A stretch of DNA of 64,000 nt from JACVRW01 sp963734025 (GCA_963734025.1 CAVTFR010000014.1:1-64000), one strand, 5' to 3'; counted from the first letter of the stretch, positions 15,635 through 24,399 are shown. Notes: generated from the letters alone by a model not told the origin. Numbers and translations: made by a program.

Positions 15635-17720
15635 CCGAGCGCGGCACGGGACGCCGGCCGGCTGTGGCCGCTCGCCGCTCGAGCGCCGTCCGCAGGCGAG
15701 CGCCGAGCTCGAAGCCCGGCGCCCGGCCGGCAAGCGCACCGGGGTAGAGCCCGCGCACGGATGAGCTCAGGAGCAGCTCGTCCGCCGCGCCCAGCCGCTC
15801 CAGCGAGATCGTCTCCTCGTGCACCTCGATCCCGGCCTCGCGTGCCGCGGCGATCAGTGACGCGCGCACGGTCCCGGGCAGGAGGCGCTCGTCGAGCGGC
15901 GGTGTCACGAGCGCTCCGCCCTCGGCGATCCAGACGTTGGCGAAGGCCGCCTCGAGCACGTCGCCGTCGAGGTCGACGAGCAGCGGGACGGCCCCGAGCC
16001 GCTGCTCGAGCTCGCCGAGCAGGCGCCGGTCGACCCACTTGTGCCGCCCGAGCCCGCCTGGGAGGAGCGCGGGCGCGAGGACGACCGGCTCCGAGGTGGG
16101 CTCCAGCGCGACCGGGGATGTCTCCGCGGAGACCTCGAGGCCCTCGGGGCCGGGTACCGCGATCAGCCGCATGCGCAGCAGCGGAGCGGCCTCGGCCGCC
16201 GCGGCTACGCGCTCGCGCAGGCCGCGCGGCAGCTTGAGGCCGTAGAGCTCGAGGACGCTCTCGCGCAGGCGATCCAGATGGGCGTCGAGCGCCTCGATCT
16301 CGCCGCTCACGGCGAGCATGGTCGAGAAGACGCCGAGGGCCGCGTCGGGCCGGTCGGCGCCCCCACCCAGCGCGAGCGGCAGCCGCGGGGCGGCGGCCGC
16401 CACGGCGGGCGCCTCCGCGAGTCTGCCCCCCGCCGCCTCGATCACGGGCCGCGCCTTCAGCATGCACTCCTCGAGCTCGGCCCGCGGGTCGGACCCGGAG
16501 GTGATGCCGCCGCCCGCGCCGATCCAGATCCGGTCGCCGCCTATCTCGAGCGTCCTGATCGCGACGTTCAGCTCGAGGCCCGCCACCGGGCTCGCGTAGC
16601 CGATCGCGCCCGTGTAGGCCTCGCGCCCCGTCGACTCGAGCTCGGCGATCACGCGCATGGTCTGGATCTTCGGCGCGCCGGTGACCGAGCCGGGCGGGAA
16701 GGTCGCCCGCAGCAGCTCGGCGTCGCCGACGCCCTCGCGCAGCGTGCCCTCGACGCTCGACACCAGGTGCCACACCCCGGGCGCCGGGCGGGGCGCCGTC
16801 AGCTCCGGCACGCGGATGCTGCCGTACTCGCACACCCGCCCGAGGTCGTTGCGCATGAGGTCGACGATCATCACGTTCTCGGCGCGGTCCTTGACCGACT
16901 CGGCGAGCGCGGCCCGTGCACCGGCGACCCGCGGGGCGGTCCCCTTGATCGGCTCAGTCAGGACCTCGCGGGCGTGGCGGCGAAGGAAGAGCTCCGGGGA
17001 GAGGCTGCAGATCGCCCCCCAGGGGCCGCCGACGAACGCGGCGTGGCGTGGACCGAGCGCGCGCGTCGTGCGGGCAAACAGGTCCGCCGGGTTGCCCTCG
17101 AAGCGCGATTCGAGTCGCAGGCAGACATTCGCCTGGAAGATCTCACCGGCCGCGATCCGCTCGCGACACGACTCGACGGCGGCGAGATGCCCGGCGGCGC
17201 CGGGCGGCGAGGCCCTGAAGCCGCCAACCCACACAGGCCGCTCGCGCACGCCCGCCGCGAGCCTCCCGGCGAGTCGCTCGCGGCGCTCGCTCAGCGCGGC
17301 GTCGCGCTCCTCGGTCCAGAGGGCCTCGAACCACCAGCGCCCCTCCGGGTCGAGCCGCAGCAGGTGGTCGTAGAAGCCGAGCACGAAGTCGGGCAGCGGG
17401 GCGGGCCGGGGCGGTGGGGGCGGCACCGGCTCGAGGCGACTGCCGAGCCCGTAGCCGAGATAGCCGAACCAGCCGCCTCCGACGGCGCCAGGCTCGTCGG
17501 CGCCCTCGACCTCCGGCTGGGCGTCGAGCAGAGCGAACGGGTCGTCGGCGGGATCCGCTACGACGAGCGGCTCGGAGCCGACGAGTGCGCCGCCGCCCGC
17601 CCAGGCGCCCGTGAGCGTGAACGGCCTGACATCGCCGCGGACGAGCAGCGATGCGCGGTCCGCGGGCATGCCGCCCCGGAGCGGGATCCGAACGAGCCGG
17701 GCACGACTGGGAGGGCGCAT
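15618..17720 (-). CDS. pabBC: Aminodeoxychorismate synthase/aminodeoxychorismate lyase fusion
   Basis: 700 residues from the ATG at 17720; a start 12 codons earlier is possible. Residues about 1-440 are PabB: the chorismate-binding domain with catalytic lysine in EPIKGTAPR, then VDLMRNDLGRV and FPPGSVTGAPK. Residues about 460-700 are PabC, a fold type IV PLP enzyme, with the lysine in GLGRHKWVDRR and VWIAEGGALVTPP. Together they make p-aminobenzoate for folate. A separate PabA amidotransferase is needed and is not in the window. Folate supply fits the neighbouring folate C1 genes. Confidence 0.9.
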   Translation of the reverse strand: MRPPSRARLVRIPLRGGMPADRASLLVRGDVRPFTLTGAWAGGGALVGSEPLVVADPADDPFALLDAQPEVEGADEPGAVGGGWFGYLGYGLGSRLEPVPPPPPRPAPLPDFVLGFYDHLLRLDPEGRWWFEALWTEERDAALSERRERLAGRLAAGVRERPVWVGGFRASPPGAAGHLAAVESCRERIAAGEIFQANVCLRLESRFEGNPADLFARTTRALGPRHAAFVGGPWGAICSLSPELFLRRHAREVLTEPIKGTAPRVAGARAALAESVKDRAENVMIVDLMRNDLGRVCEYGSIRVPELTAPRPAPGVWHLVSSVEGTLREGVGDAELLRATFPPGSVTGAPKIQTMRVIAELESTGREAYTGAIGYASPVAGLELNVAIRTLEIGGDRIWIGAGGGITSGSDPRAELEECMLKARPVIEAAGGRLAEAPAVAAAAPRLPLALGGGADRPDAALGVFSTMLAVSGEIEALDAHLDRLRESVLELYGLKLPRGLRERVAAAAEAAPLLRMRLIAVPGPEGLEVSAETSPVALEPTSEPVVLAPALLPGGLGRHKWVDRRLLGELEQRLGAVPLLVDLDGDVLEAAFANVWIAEGGALVTPPLDERLLPGTVRASLIAAAREAGIEVHEETISLERLGAADELLLSSSVRGLYPGALAGRAPGFELGARLRTALERRAATAGRRPVPRSVIRPA

Positions 17721-17779
17721 GCGCGCAGCGATTGTACTTATTGGTCCTGTGTTCACGAGCCGTGGGACAATGGGGGGCC

Positions 17780-18223
17780 GTGGTCAGGTCGAGCACCCAG
17801 CACACCTTCATCGACGCGCCGCGTGACGAGCTGTGGGAACTGGTCGGCAACCCGAACCGTCATGCGGGCTGGTGGCCTGACGTTATCGAGGCGGAGTGCG
17901 CCGACATAAGGGAGGGGTGCCGCTACCGGGGCGTCGTCAAGGGCCCGTTCCGGGCCGCCGAGCACGAGCTCCTCATCGAGCGGCTCGACGATTGCCGCGA
18001 GGTCTCGATCTTCTGCGAGGGCACGGGCGTGACGACGCGCTTCGTGCTCGCCGACGCGCAGGGCGGCACGTTCGTCGAGGGCCACTTCACGATCGAGCCG
18101 CGAAGCATAGGCACGACCGTGTTCGCCACCGTCGCGGGCCGGCGGATCATGAGCTCGTGGCTGCAAGGCTCGCTCGAGAACCTGAAGAGCGTGGCGGAGG
18201 GCTCGGCCGCGGCGTCGGCGTAG
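17780..18223 (+). CDS. SRPBCC (START-like) superfamily protein
   Basis: 147 residues from a GTG with GGGGGG upstream. The opening STQHTFIDAPRDELWELVGN followed by WWPDVIEAE is the usual polyketide-cyclase/AHSA-type SRPBCC start, and the helix MSSWLQGSLENLKSVAE closes the fold. Such proteins bind a hydrophobic ligand in a cavity. The ligand is unknown. The final 77 bases overlap the tail of the convergent exonuclease gene. Confidence 0.7.
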   Translation: MVRSSTQHTFIDAPRDELWELVGNPNRHAGWWPDVIEAECADIREGCRYRGVVKGPFRAAEHELLIERLDDCREVSIFCEGTGVTTRFVLADAQGGTFVEGHFTIEPRSIGTTVFATVAGRRIMSSWLQGSLENLKSVAEGSAAASA

Positions 18224-19856
18224 CCGCGGCGACGAAGCGCAGCAGGTCGGGCTTCGCCGGGGCGGGGGACAGCTCGAGCGTGGGCGGCTCGTGGTCCGCG
18301 ATCCAGCCCGCGACGATCCGCAGCTCGTCGACCTCCTCCACGGGGACGACGGTGCGACCGGGCGGACGTGCGAGCGCGGCCTCGGTGCGCCCGGCGAGCT
18401 CGCTCGGGCCGGGCAGCGCGCCCCAGTCGACGAGCCGCCCCTGAACGATCCAGAACGCGTCGAAGCGCTCCTTGACCGGGTGCTGCGCCATCACGAGGCG
18501 CGGCGCCGCGTGCGTCGCCCGCAGCTGGCCGTCGAGCCGTTCGAGCACCCAGCCGAGCCGCTCCTTGCGGCGCAGCAGCGCCGCGGCCCGCTCGAAGCGC
18601 TGGCTGCCCGAGGCCTCGCGCATGCGCGCGTCGATCTCCTCGATCAGGCGCTCGCCCGCGCCCGGCTCCTCGAAATGCGCCAGCGCGGCGTCGAGCTGGC
18701 GCCGGTACGCGTTGGGGTCGAGGTCGCCGAGGCAGGGCGACACGCAGCGGCCCATCTGCCCGTAGGCCGACGGGTGCTCACGCAGCTTCAGCTTGCGCCC
18801 GCATTGGCGCAGCCGGTATAGCGAGGTGAGCTGGTCGGCGAGCTCCTTGGCGAGCGCGCGGCTCCCCAGCGGGCCGATGTTGACGGCGTGGCCCGGGGCC
18901 GGCTCGGCCGCGACGTCGAACACCGGAAACGGGATGTCGAGCCGGCAGCGCAGGTAGCAGTAGCGCTCTGTCCGCTTGAGCGCCCGGTTGCCCGGCGGCC
19001 GCCACTCCTTGATCAGCCGGTTCTCGAGCACGAGCGCGCCGAGCTCCGAGTTCGTCGGGCGGTAGTCGACGATCTCGGCGCGCTCGGTCCAGCCCGCCGG
19101 CGCGCAGAAGTGCGCGCGGGCGCGCGTGCGCAGCGAGATCGACTTGCCGACGTACAGGGGCTTGCCGCTCTGGTCGCGGAAGATGTAGACGCCCGGGTCG
19201 TCCGGCAGCGTCGACAGGTCGGGGCGCTGGTCGGGCGGGATCCGCTCGTGCACCTCGGTCTTGCGCGCGCGGCGGCGACCGCGCAGCAGCTCCGCGGCGT
19301 CGCCGATCGTCGGCGCGTTCGCGCACAGCCGCGGGAACAGCGCGCAGAGTACGCGCGCGCAGGTGAGCGCGTCCGGCAGCGCCCGGTGGACCTCCTCGAC
19401 CTCGATGCCGAGCGAGTCCGCAAGCGAGGCGAGCCCGCGCTTGCGTACTAGCGGGGCGAAGCGCCGCGCCAGGGTGACCGTGCACAGCGCCGGCGGGCGC
19501 GGCCAGTCGAGCCCGGCGTGTTCGAAGGCCTGCCTCAGCACCGCCAGGTCGAAGCGGGCGTTGTGGGCGACGAAGACGCGCCCGGCGAGCATCTCCGCGA
19601 GCTCGGGCAGCACCTCCTGGGGCGGCGGTGCGCCGTCCACCATGCCTTGGGTGATGCCCGTGAAGCGCTGGATCCCGCGCGACAGCGGCCGTTCCGTCCG
19701 GACGAGCGAGTCGAATGTCTCGTGGAGCTCGCCTCCACCGACCAGCACCGCGCCGACCTCGGTGAGCTCACAGAGGTCGCCCGCCAGGCCGTTGGTCTCG
19801 GTGTCGACGGCGAGGAACTCCGCGCCCGCCAGCGGCTGGTCGATCAGTCGTGTCAC
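18147..19856 (-). CDS. DEDDh exonuclease fused to UvrC-type GIY-YIG domain
   Basis: 569 residues. Residues 1-190 are a DnaQ-like 3'-5' exonuclease (FLAVDTETNGL = Exo I, FVAHNARFDLAVL = Exo II, HRALPDALTCARVL = Exo III with His and Asp). Residues about 215-300 are a GIY-YIG nuclease (GVYIFRD then PLYVGKS), and further on there is a UVR-like helix pair (FERAAALLRRKERL). The domain order matches the mycobacterial Rv2191-type protein. Presumed role: DNA repair nuclease separate from UvrABC. The last 25 residues are low-complexity Pro/Ser and overlap the convergent gene, so the tail may not be structured. Confidence 0.85.
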   Translation of the reverse strand: MTRLIDQPLAGAEFLAVDTETNGLAGDLCELTEVGAVLVGGGELHETFDSLVRTERPLSRGIQRFTGITQGMVDGAPPPQEVLPELAEMLAGRVFVAHNARFDLAVLRQAFEHAGLDWPRPPALCTVTLARRFAPLVRKRGLASLADSLGIEVEEVHRALPDALTCARVLCALFPRLCANAPTIGDAAELLRGRRRARKTEVHERIPPDQRPDLSTLPDDPGVYIFRDQSGKPLYVGKSISLRTRARAHFCAPAGWTERAEIVDYRPTNSELGALVLENRLIKEWRPPGNRALKRTERYCYLRCRLDIPFPVFDVAAEPAPGHAVNIGPLGSRALAKELADQLTSLYRLRQCGRKLKLREHPSAYGQMGRCVSPCLGDLDPNAYRRQLDAALAHFEEPGAGERLIEEIDARMREASGSQRFERAAALLRRKERLGWVLERLDGQLRATHAAPRLVMAQHPVKERFDAFWIVQGRLVDWGALPGPSELAGRTEAALARPPGRTVVPVEEVDELRIVAGWIADHEPPTLELSPAPAKPDLLRFVAAATPTPRPSPPPRSSGSRASLAATSS

Positions 19857-20102
19857 GAACCAACGATCGAACCGCGCGCGCCGGACGGAACGGTTGAGAG
19901 CATCCGGGCGACCTCATGTCGCCCGGCTCGGCCCCGCCCAAGCGCGGCTCACCACGTTTGTCAACCATGGGTTGACTTTCGTAGTGAGCCTCCGCTCGGG
20001 CGGCTCGGCCCCGGTCCAAGCGATAGTCGGCCGCAAGTCCCCTACGCCGAGACTGAAGTGAACCGGAACCGCGCCGGCTGCGAACTGGTTTGTGAGGAAG
20101 TC

Positions 20103-20180
20103 ATGACCCACAAGACCACACACGGGCAGCACTGCACTTGTCATAGCTGCGCGCCGAAGGCGCAGCCGACGAACGGCTAG
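20103..20180 (+). CDS. Tiny His/Cys-rich peptide (25 residues)
   Basis: ATG at 20103 preceded by GAGGAAG with about 5 bases spacing, stop TAG at 20178. The peptide is hydrophilic with three Cys in a C-x-C-x2-C arrangement (HCTCHSC) and four His, suggesting metal binding. Its stop codon overlaps the stop of the convergent XRE gene. No family is recognised. The ribosome site and composition argue for a real gene, but it is very short. Confidence 0.4.
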   Translation: MTHKTTHGQHCTCHSCAPKAQPTNG

Positions 20181-20408
20181 GAGGGCGCGCCGACTCGGTC
20201 GGCGAGCAGCTGGTCGAGCTTCGCATGCAGCTCCCCGAGGGATGGCGCTGTCCTCGGGGTCTTCCCAGTTGGCGAGCGTGTTGAGGTGGATCTCGAGCAG
20301 GTCGGCCATGCGGCGCCTGCTGAAGCCCACGGCCTCGCGGGCCTCGCGGATGCGAAGCGATACCTCGGCCGAATCTAGGCTGGGCCCCTCACGCGAGCTC
20401 TGTGGCAT
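20177..20408 (-). CDS. Small XRE-family helix-turn-helix regulator (one frameshift near 20245)
   Basis: From the ATG at 20408: RIREAREAVGFSRRRMADLL then EIHLNTLANWEDPEDSA, a classic XRE helix-turn-helix with the W-E that ends the domain. After the frame slips by one base near 20245 the other frame continues with PSLGELHAKLDQLLADRVG and a stop at 20177-20179, which is the expected C-terminal helix. The whole would be about 77 residues. Either a recent pseudogene or a sequence error. Target unknown; it lies just upstream of, and divergent from, radA. Confidence 0.55.
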
Positions 20409-20481
20409 AGCGACCACAGCCCCCGTCTCCGCTCTCGTGCGATGGTGATACGCCCGACGCCGAGGCGCCCGCCGGGGGCTG

Positions 20482-20500
20482 AGCCGTCCTGTGGACGGCT
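20482..20500 (+). promoter_or_regulatory. 8-bp inverted repeat (AGCCGTCC-TGT-GGACGGCT) just before radA
   Basis: Perfect arms with a 3-base centre, ending 12 bases before the radA ATG. No Shine-Dalgarno is seen there. It could be an operator or an RNA hairpin at the start site. It does not match the actinobacterial LexA box (GAAC-N4-GTTC). Confidence 0.4.
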
Positions 20501-20512
20501 TAGCCTCGCAGC

Positions 20513-21877
20513 ATGGCTCGATCGGCCACCGTCTTCGCCTGCTCCTCGTGCGGGCACGAGAGCCCGAAGTGGCACGGGCGCTGCCCCGGCTGCGGAGAGT
20601 GGAACACGTTCGTCGAGGAGCGGCGGGCCGCGGCCCCGCGCGCCGGAGGGGGTAACGGTGGCGGCGGGCGCTCCGGCCGCGCGCTCACGCCGGTCGCATT
20701 GAGCGATGTCGAGGCCGCCCGGATCGAGCGGCTCGGCACCGGGATCGGCGAGCTCGACCGCGTGCTCGGCGGCGGCGTCGTGCCGGGCTCGCTGGTGCTC
20801 ATCGGCGGCTCGCCCGGCATCGGCAAGTCGACGCTGACGAGCGCCGCGCTCGGCAACCTCGCCGCGGCCGGCCGCAGCGTCCTCTACGTATCGGGCGAGG
20901 AGTCGGCCGCTCAGGTCAAGCTGCGCGCCCAGCGCCTGGGGCCCGCGGCGCTGAAGGTGCCGATCGTCGCCGAGACCGATCTCGACGCGGTGCTCGCGAC
21001 GATCGACGCCGAGCGCCCGGACGTCTGCGTCGTCGATTCGGTGCAGGTGCTCTACGACCCTGCGATGTCGGGGAGCCCCGGCTCCGTCGGCCAGGTGCGC
21101 GAGGTGGCCGGCCGGCTGATGCGGCTCGCGAAGGAGCGTGCCGTCGCAGTGATCCTCGTCGGACACGTGACCAAGGAGGGCTCGATCGCGGGGCCGCGGG
21201 TGCTCGAGCACCTGGTCGACTGCGTGCTCTCGTTCGAGGGCGAGCGCGAGCGGACCTACCGCACGCTGCGCGCGCTCAAGAACCGCTTCGGCTCCACCAA
21301 CGAGGTCGGCGTCTTCGAGATGCACCAGCACGGGCTCGTCGAGGTCGAGGACGCAAGCGCCCGCTTCGTCACCGAGGCGACCCGCGCGCCCGGCTCGGTC
21401 GTGCTCTGCTCGATGGAGGGCTCACGCCCGCTGCTCGTCGAGGTGCAGGCGCTCGTTGCGCCGAGCGAGCTGGTGCCGCCGCGGCGTGTCGCCAACGGCG
21501 TCGACCGCAACCGGCTGGCGCTCGTGCTGGCCGTGCTGGCGCGGCACGGCGGTGCGTCGCTCGGATCAAGCGATGTGTTCGTTTCGGTCGCCGGCGGCGT
21601 GCGTGTGGACGAACCGGGTGCCGATCTCGCGATAGCGCTGGCACTCGCGTCCGCGGCGCGCGGCACGCAGCTGGGCGGCGACAAGCCGCTGGCCGCTTTT
21701 GGCGAGCTCGGCCTCACTGGAGAGCTGCGCCACGTCGGCCACCCCGACCGGCGCCTGGCCGAGGCGAGCAAGTTCGGGCTGACCGATGTGATCCATCCCT
21801 CCGACCGCATCTCCACCGTGCGTCAGGCGCTCGCCGGAGCGGGTCGCGGCAGCAGCGCCGAGCGTGCCGCCGCCTGA
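20513..21877 (+). CDS. radA: DNA repair protein RadA/Sms
   Basis: 454 residues with all RadA parts: a C4 zinc motif (CSSCG then CPGC), Walker A GGSPGIGKST, the RadA-specific KNRFG motif within LKNRFGSTNEVGVFEM, and the C-terminal Lon-like domain (RVDEPGADLAIALALAS). It is a hexameric ATPase that promotes branch migration in recombination. In many Gram-positive genomes radA lies next to disA. Here 11 kb of nitrogen genes separate them. Confidence 0.95.
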   Translation: MARSATVFACSSCGHESPKWHGRCPGCGEWNTFVEERRAAAPRAGGGNGGGGRSGRALTPVALSDVEAARIERLGTGIGELDRVLGGGVVPGSLVLIGGSPGIGKSTLTSAALGNLAAAGRSVLYVSGEESAAQVKLRAQRLGPAALKVPIVAETDLDAVLATIDAERPDVCVVDSVQVLYDPAMSGSPGSVGQVREVAGRLMRLAKERAVAVILVGHVTKEGSIAGPRVLEHLVDCVLSFEGERERTYRTLRALKNRFGSTNEVGVFEMHQHGLVEVEDASARFVTEATRAPGSVVLCSMEGSRPLLVEVQALVAPSELVPPRRVANGVDRNRLALVLAVLARHGGASLGSSDVFVSVAGGVRVDEPGADLAIALALASAARGTQLGGDKPLAAFGELGLTGELRHVGHPDRRLAEASKFGLTDVIHPSDRISTVRQALAGAGRGSSAERAAA

Positions 21878-21882
21878 TCGCC

Positions 21883-22245
21883 TCAGATATCCCGGTTGAC
21901 TTCCGTGACCTTGCCCGTGTTCGCGTCGATCTGAACCGTGGCGAGCCGTCGGAAGGTGTTCTTCCTCTCCCCCGGGATCGACAGCGAAACGATCCAGTAG
22001 GGCTTCGAGTTGAGGCCCTGGCGCAGCATTCGGATCTGCGTCCGCTCGGGCTCGAAGGTCACCTGACGCTCGGCGATCACGATCGCCTGCTCCTCGCTGA
22101 TCCGCACCTGCGACTGTTGGCAGCCGCGCCCGACGACGAGCGCCAGCACGAACACGGCCACGAGGACGAGGACGCGCGGCCAGGTTACTCCCGGCAGGGC
22201 GCGTGGGCGAGTGGTCTCAGAGGGTTGGACGGAACTCGTTCCCAA
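21883..22245 (-). CDS. Membrane-anchored PepSY-like small protein
   Basis: About 120 residues. One N-terminal transmembrane helix (VLVLVAVFVLALVVG), then an extracellular domain: SEEQAIVIAERQV helix followed by strands and VQIDANTGKVTEVN, the typical ending of a PepSY domain. The start is unclear: TTG at 22245 overlaps the preceding 55-residue gene, and GTG at 22269 is also open. It is the last gene of the amt unit. Function unknown. Confidence 0.55.
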   Translation of the reverse strand: MGTSSVQPSETTRPRALPGVTWPRVLVLVAVFVLALVVGRGCQQSQVRISEEQAIVIAERQVTFEPERTQIRMLRQGLNSKPYWIVSLSIPGERKNTFRRLATVQIDANTGKVTEVNRDI

Positions 22246-22384
22246 TGTTCGTGAAGAGCACGACCACAAGGACGATGATCACGCACAGGATCGAAATCGC
22301 AAGCATCGCGACCTCGAAGCCCTTCACATGCGTCTGGTTCGGCGGGAACTCGATCTGGTGCTTGGTGCTGCCGTTGTCGATCAC
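22217..22384 (-). CDS. 55-residue single-pass membrane protein in the amt operon
   Basis: GTG start at 22384 with GGAAGGAG 7 bases upstream, stop at 22217-22219. An N-terminal polar region (IEFPPNQTHVKGFE) leads to one strong transmembrane helix (LAISILCVIIVLVVVLF) and a short tail. It is too short for ordinary gene finders but has a good ribosome site and lies between two membrane-protein genes of the amt unit. No family recognised. It may be a small accessory of the transporter. Confidence 0.6.
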   Translation of the reverse strand: MIDNGSTKHQIEFPPNQTHVKGFEVAMLAISILCVIIVLVVVLFTNIGNEFRPTL

Positions 22385-22399
22385 AGGGCTCTCCTTCCC

Positions 22400-22729
22400 C
22401 TACGCGCCGGGCTGAGCCGGGGGTGGGTCGTCCGGGCCGGCCGGCCTCCGGCCGATGCGGGCGACGTGGCCGACGAGCTGGCGATTCTCGTAGACGATCC
22501 AGGCGATCAACACCAGCACCGTTACGACGATCCCGAGCCACGTGAGGATGTAGTAGAGGGTCTCGGCCGAGCTACCGTCCTCGCCGTACGTCGAGCCGGG
22601 CATGAACGTGCCGAAGCCGGCGCAGTCCGCGTAGCGGTCCTGCAGGATGAAGTCGAGCGAGTCGTCCGGCGGCGTGGCCCCCTCGCGGTGGACGATGCAG
22701 TCGGGTGCGCTGTCGATCAATAGCGGCAT
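22400..22729 (-). CDS. Small single-pass membrane protein in the amt operon
   Basis: 109 residues. About 60 mainly polar residues with two cysteines (DCIVH and ADCAG), then one transmembrane helix (LGIVVTVLVLIAWIVY) and a Pro-rich basic tail. It starts 20 bases after the amt stop with GGAGG ahead. No known domain. Co-transcription suggests a role tied to ammonium/methylammonium transport. Confidence 0.6.
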   Translation of the reverse strand: MPLLIDSAPDCIVHREGATPPDDSLDFILQDRYADCAGFGTFMPGSTYGEDGSSAETLYYILTWLGIVVTVLVLIAWIVYENRQLVGHVARIGRRPAGPDDPPPAQPGA

Positions 22730-22748
22730 GTCGCCTCCCTCGGTCCCG

Positions 22749-24188
22749 TCACCGTCGGATCAACTCGCTGTGTGCCTCGGCAATCACCGCGTCGGCCTCC
22801 ACGATCGTGCCGTCGGGCTCGATCAGGCGCTCGCTAACGACCGCCACCTCGGGCAGGTAGAGGTCCTGGTGGTACTCGACGACGTCGAGGCCCGCGAGCT
22901 CGACCTCCGGAGGCACCCGCAGCAGGTTGAGCTTCTTCAGGATGAACGACGCCACCCAGCCGCTGAGGAAGCCGAGCGGGAGGAAGGTCGCGATGCCGAT
23001 CAGCTGGCCCCAGAGCGAGCTGTCGACGTTGTTGAGCCCGGTCGGGTAGCCGGCTGCGAAGACGCCCACCCAGAGCACGCCGAGGAAGCCCGAGAATCCG
23101 TGTACCGCCACGGCGCCGACCACGTCGTCGACGCGCATCCGCTTCTCGATCCAGTTCCCGACATACACCGCCATCGCCGCAGAGACGATCGCGATCAGAT
23201 AGGCGAGGGTGGGCGCGTACACGTCCGCGCCCGCGGAGACGCTGATCACTCCCGCGAGGCCGCCGGAGACGGTCCAGAAGGGGTCGCCGCGCGAGGCGAA
23301 GTAGCCGCCCGTGAACCCGCCCGCGAACCCGAAAGTGATCACCATCGTGATCGTGCCGAGCGTCGTCGGAGACAGGTAGATGTTCGCCCAGCCCGGGAAG
23401 ACGGTCGACGAGATCACGAGGCAGGCGCCGTAGAAGGCATAGAAGCCCGTGAAGATCAACATGAGCCCGAGCAGCGTCCGGTGCAGGTCGTGCGGGCGGA
23501 ACGCCCGAGCGAAACCGTCCCGGGTGTATTTCCCTATTCGTGGCCCGAGGTTGAAGAGCACGCCGAGCGTGAACGCTCCCGCGACGCCGTGAACCACGCC
23601 CGAGGCGATCGAGTCGTGGAAGCCGAAACGCAGGGTGAGCCAGCCGCCCGCGCTCCAGCCCCAGGCGGCGTCGAGGATCCAAACCACCGAGCCGAGCAGG
23701 CACGCGAGCACGAGGTAGGCGGACAGCCGCACCCGCTCCAGCAGCGCTCCGGACATGATCGAGGCGGTCGTCCAGGAGAACAGCAGGAAGGCCAGGAAGA
23801 AAATCAGGTTGATGTTGTTCGTCAGGTTCGGCCCGAAGGTGTCGGACCAGGGGATGCCCCCCTGGCAGGCAACTGCCGTGAAGTCGCTCGAGTTGGGGCC
23901 GATCGGCGGGAATCCCGGCTGGTTGCAGTTGTAGATCCACCAGCCGATGTAGTAGAAGGTCGGGGTGACGACCGCGATCGTGAGGATGTTCTTCATCGCG
24001 GTCGCGAGCACGTTCTTGCGGCGCACCACGCCCGCCTCGTAGGTCATGAAGCCCACGTGGATGAGCCACATGAGCACGACCGTGAAGAAGTAGAACTGCT
24101 CGCCCAGGATCACGCTGTCGCGCGTGAGGCCCTCTACCGGCGCCGCGTTTTCGAGACTGTCGACCTGGGCGATTAAGAAGTCGATCAT
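22749..24188 (-). CDS. amt: Ammonium (methylammonium) transporter
   Basis: 479 residues with 11-12 hydrophobic helices. The pore twin-histidine motifs are present (SGVVHGVAGAFTLG and VAVHGFSGFLGVLW), with the usual Amt fingerprint FTGFYAFYG and GGYFASRG. A roughly 60-residue cytoplasmic tail (LDVVEYHQDLYLPEV onward) follows the last helix. No glnK gene follows; instead three small membrane proteins do. Two TGTG-N7-CACA sites lie in the divergent region shared with the PucR-type regulator. Confidence 0.93.
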   Translation of the reverse strand: MIDFLIAQVDSLENAAPVEGLTRDSVILGEQFYFFTVVLMWLIHVGFMTYEAGVVRRKNVLATAMKNILTIAVVTPTFYYIGWWIYNCNQPGFPPIGPNSSDFTAVACQGGIPWSDTFGPNLTNNINLIFFLAFLLFSWTTASIMSGALLERVRLSAYLVLACLLGSVVWILDAAWGWSAGGWLTLRFGFHDSIASGVVHGVAGAFTLGVLFNLGPRIGKYTRDGFARAFRPHDLHRTLLGLMLIFTGFYAFYGACLVISSTVFPGWANIYLSPTTLGTITMVITFGFAGGFTGGYFASRGDPFWTVSGGLAGVISVSAGADVYAPTLAYLIAIVSAAMAVYVGNWIEKRMRVDDVVGAVAVHGFSGFLGVLWVGVFAAGYPTGLNNVDSSLWGQLIGIATFLPLGFLSGWVASFILKKLNLLRVPPEVELAGLDVVEYHQDLYLPEVAVVSERLIEPDGTIVEADAVIAEAHSELIRR

Positions 24189-24299
24189 GCAGTCCTCCCG
24201 CCGGCTCCGGCCATCATGTCGTGCAGAGCATCCCTCATGAGGCGGACATCACAAGTCACCTGACCGGGCGACCGTAATCCCGCCAGACTCAGGCCGCAA

Positions 24300-24350
24300 T
24301 GTGCCCTGCGCACAGCTTTGAGGCACTACGAGTGTGGGATGCTCACATAG
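24300..24350. promoter_or_regulatory. Two TGTG-N7-CACA boxes in the amt/pucR-like divergent region
   Basis: Box 1 at 24300-24314 (TGTGCCCTGCGCACA) and box 2 at 24333-24347, extending to TGTGGGATGCTCACATAG at 24350. They are spaced 33 bases apart, about three helical turns. Box 2 is nearly identical to 29881-29898 upstream of the gmaS/mgs genes. A likely operator for the adjacent GAF-PucR regulator. Confidence 0.6.
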
Positions 24351-24399
24351 GGGCCGCGGGGCCGCCGGGCTACGATGCCGCGACGAAAGGAGGGCTCGC

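Noticed and set aside
15289..16833. 514-codon minus-strand frame within pabBC
   Set aside because: Same strand as pabBC but another frame; low-complexity Arg/Gly/Ala sequence with no motif.
20418..20512. LexA/SOS box before radA
   Set aside because: The palindrome does not match GAAC-N4-GTTC or similar LexA sites.
24300..24350. GlnR box at the amt promoter
   Set aside because: The repeats (TGTG-N7-CACA) do not fit the GlnR pattern of two GTnAC/GAAAC half-sites.
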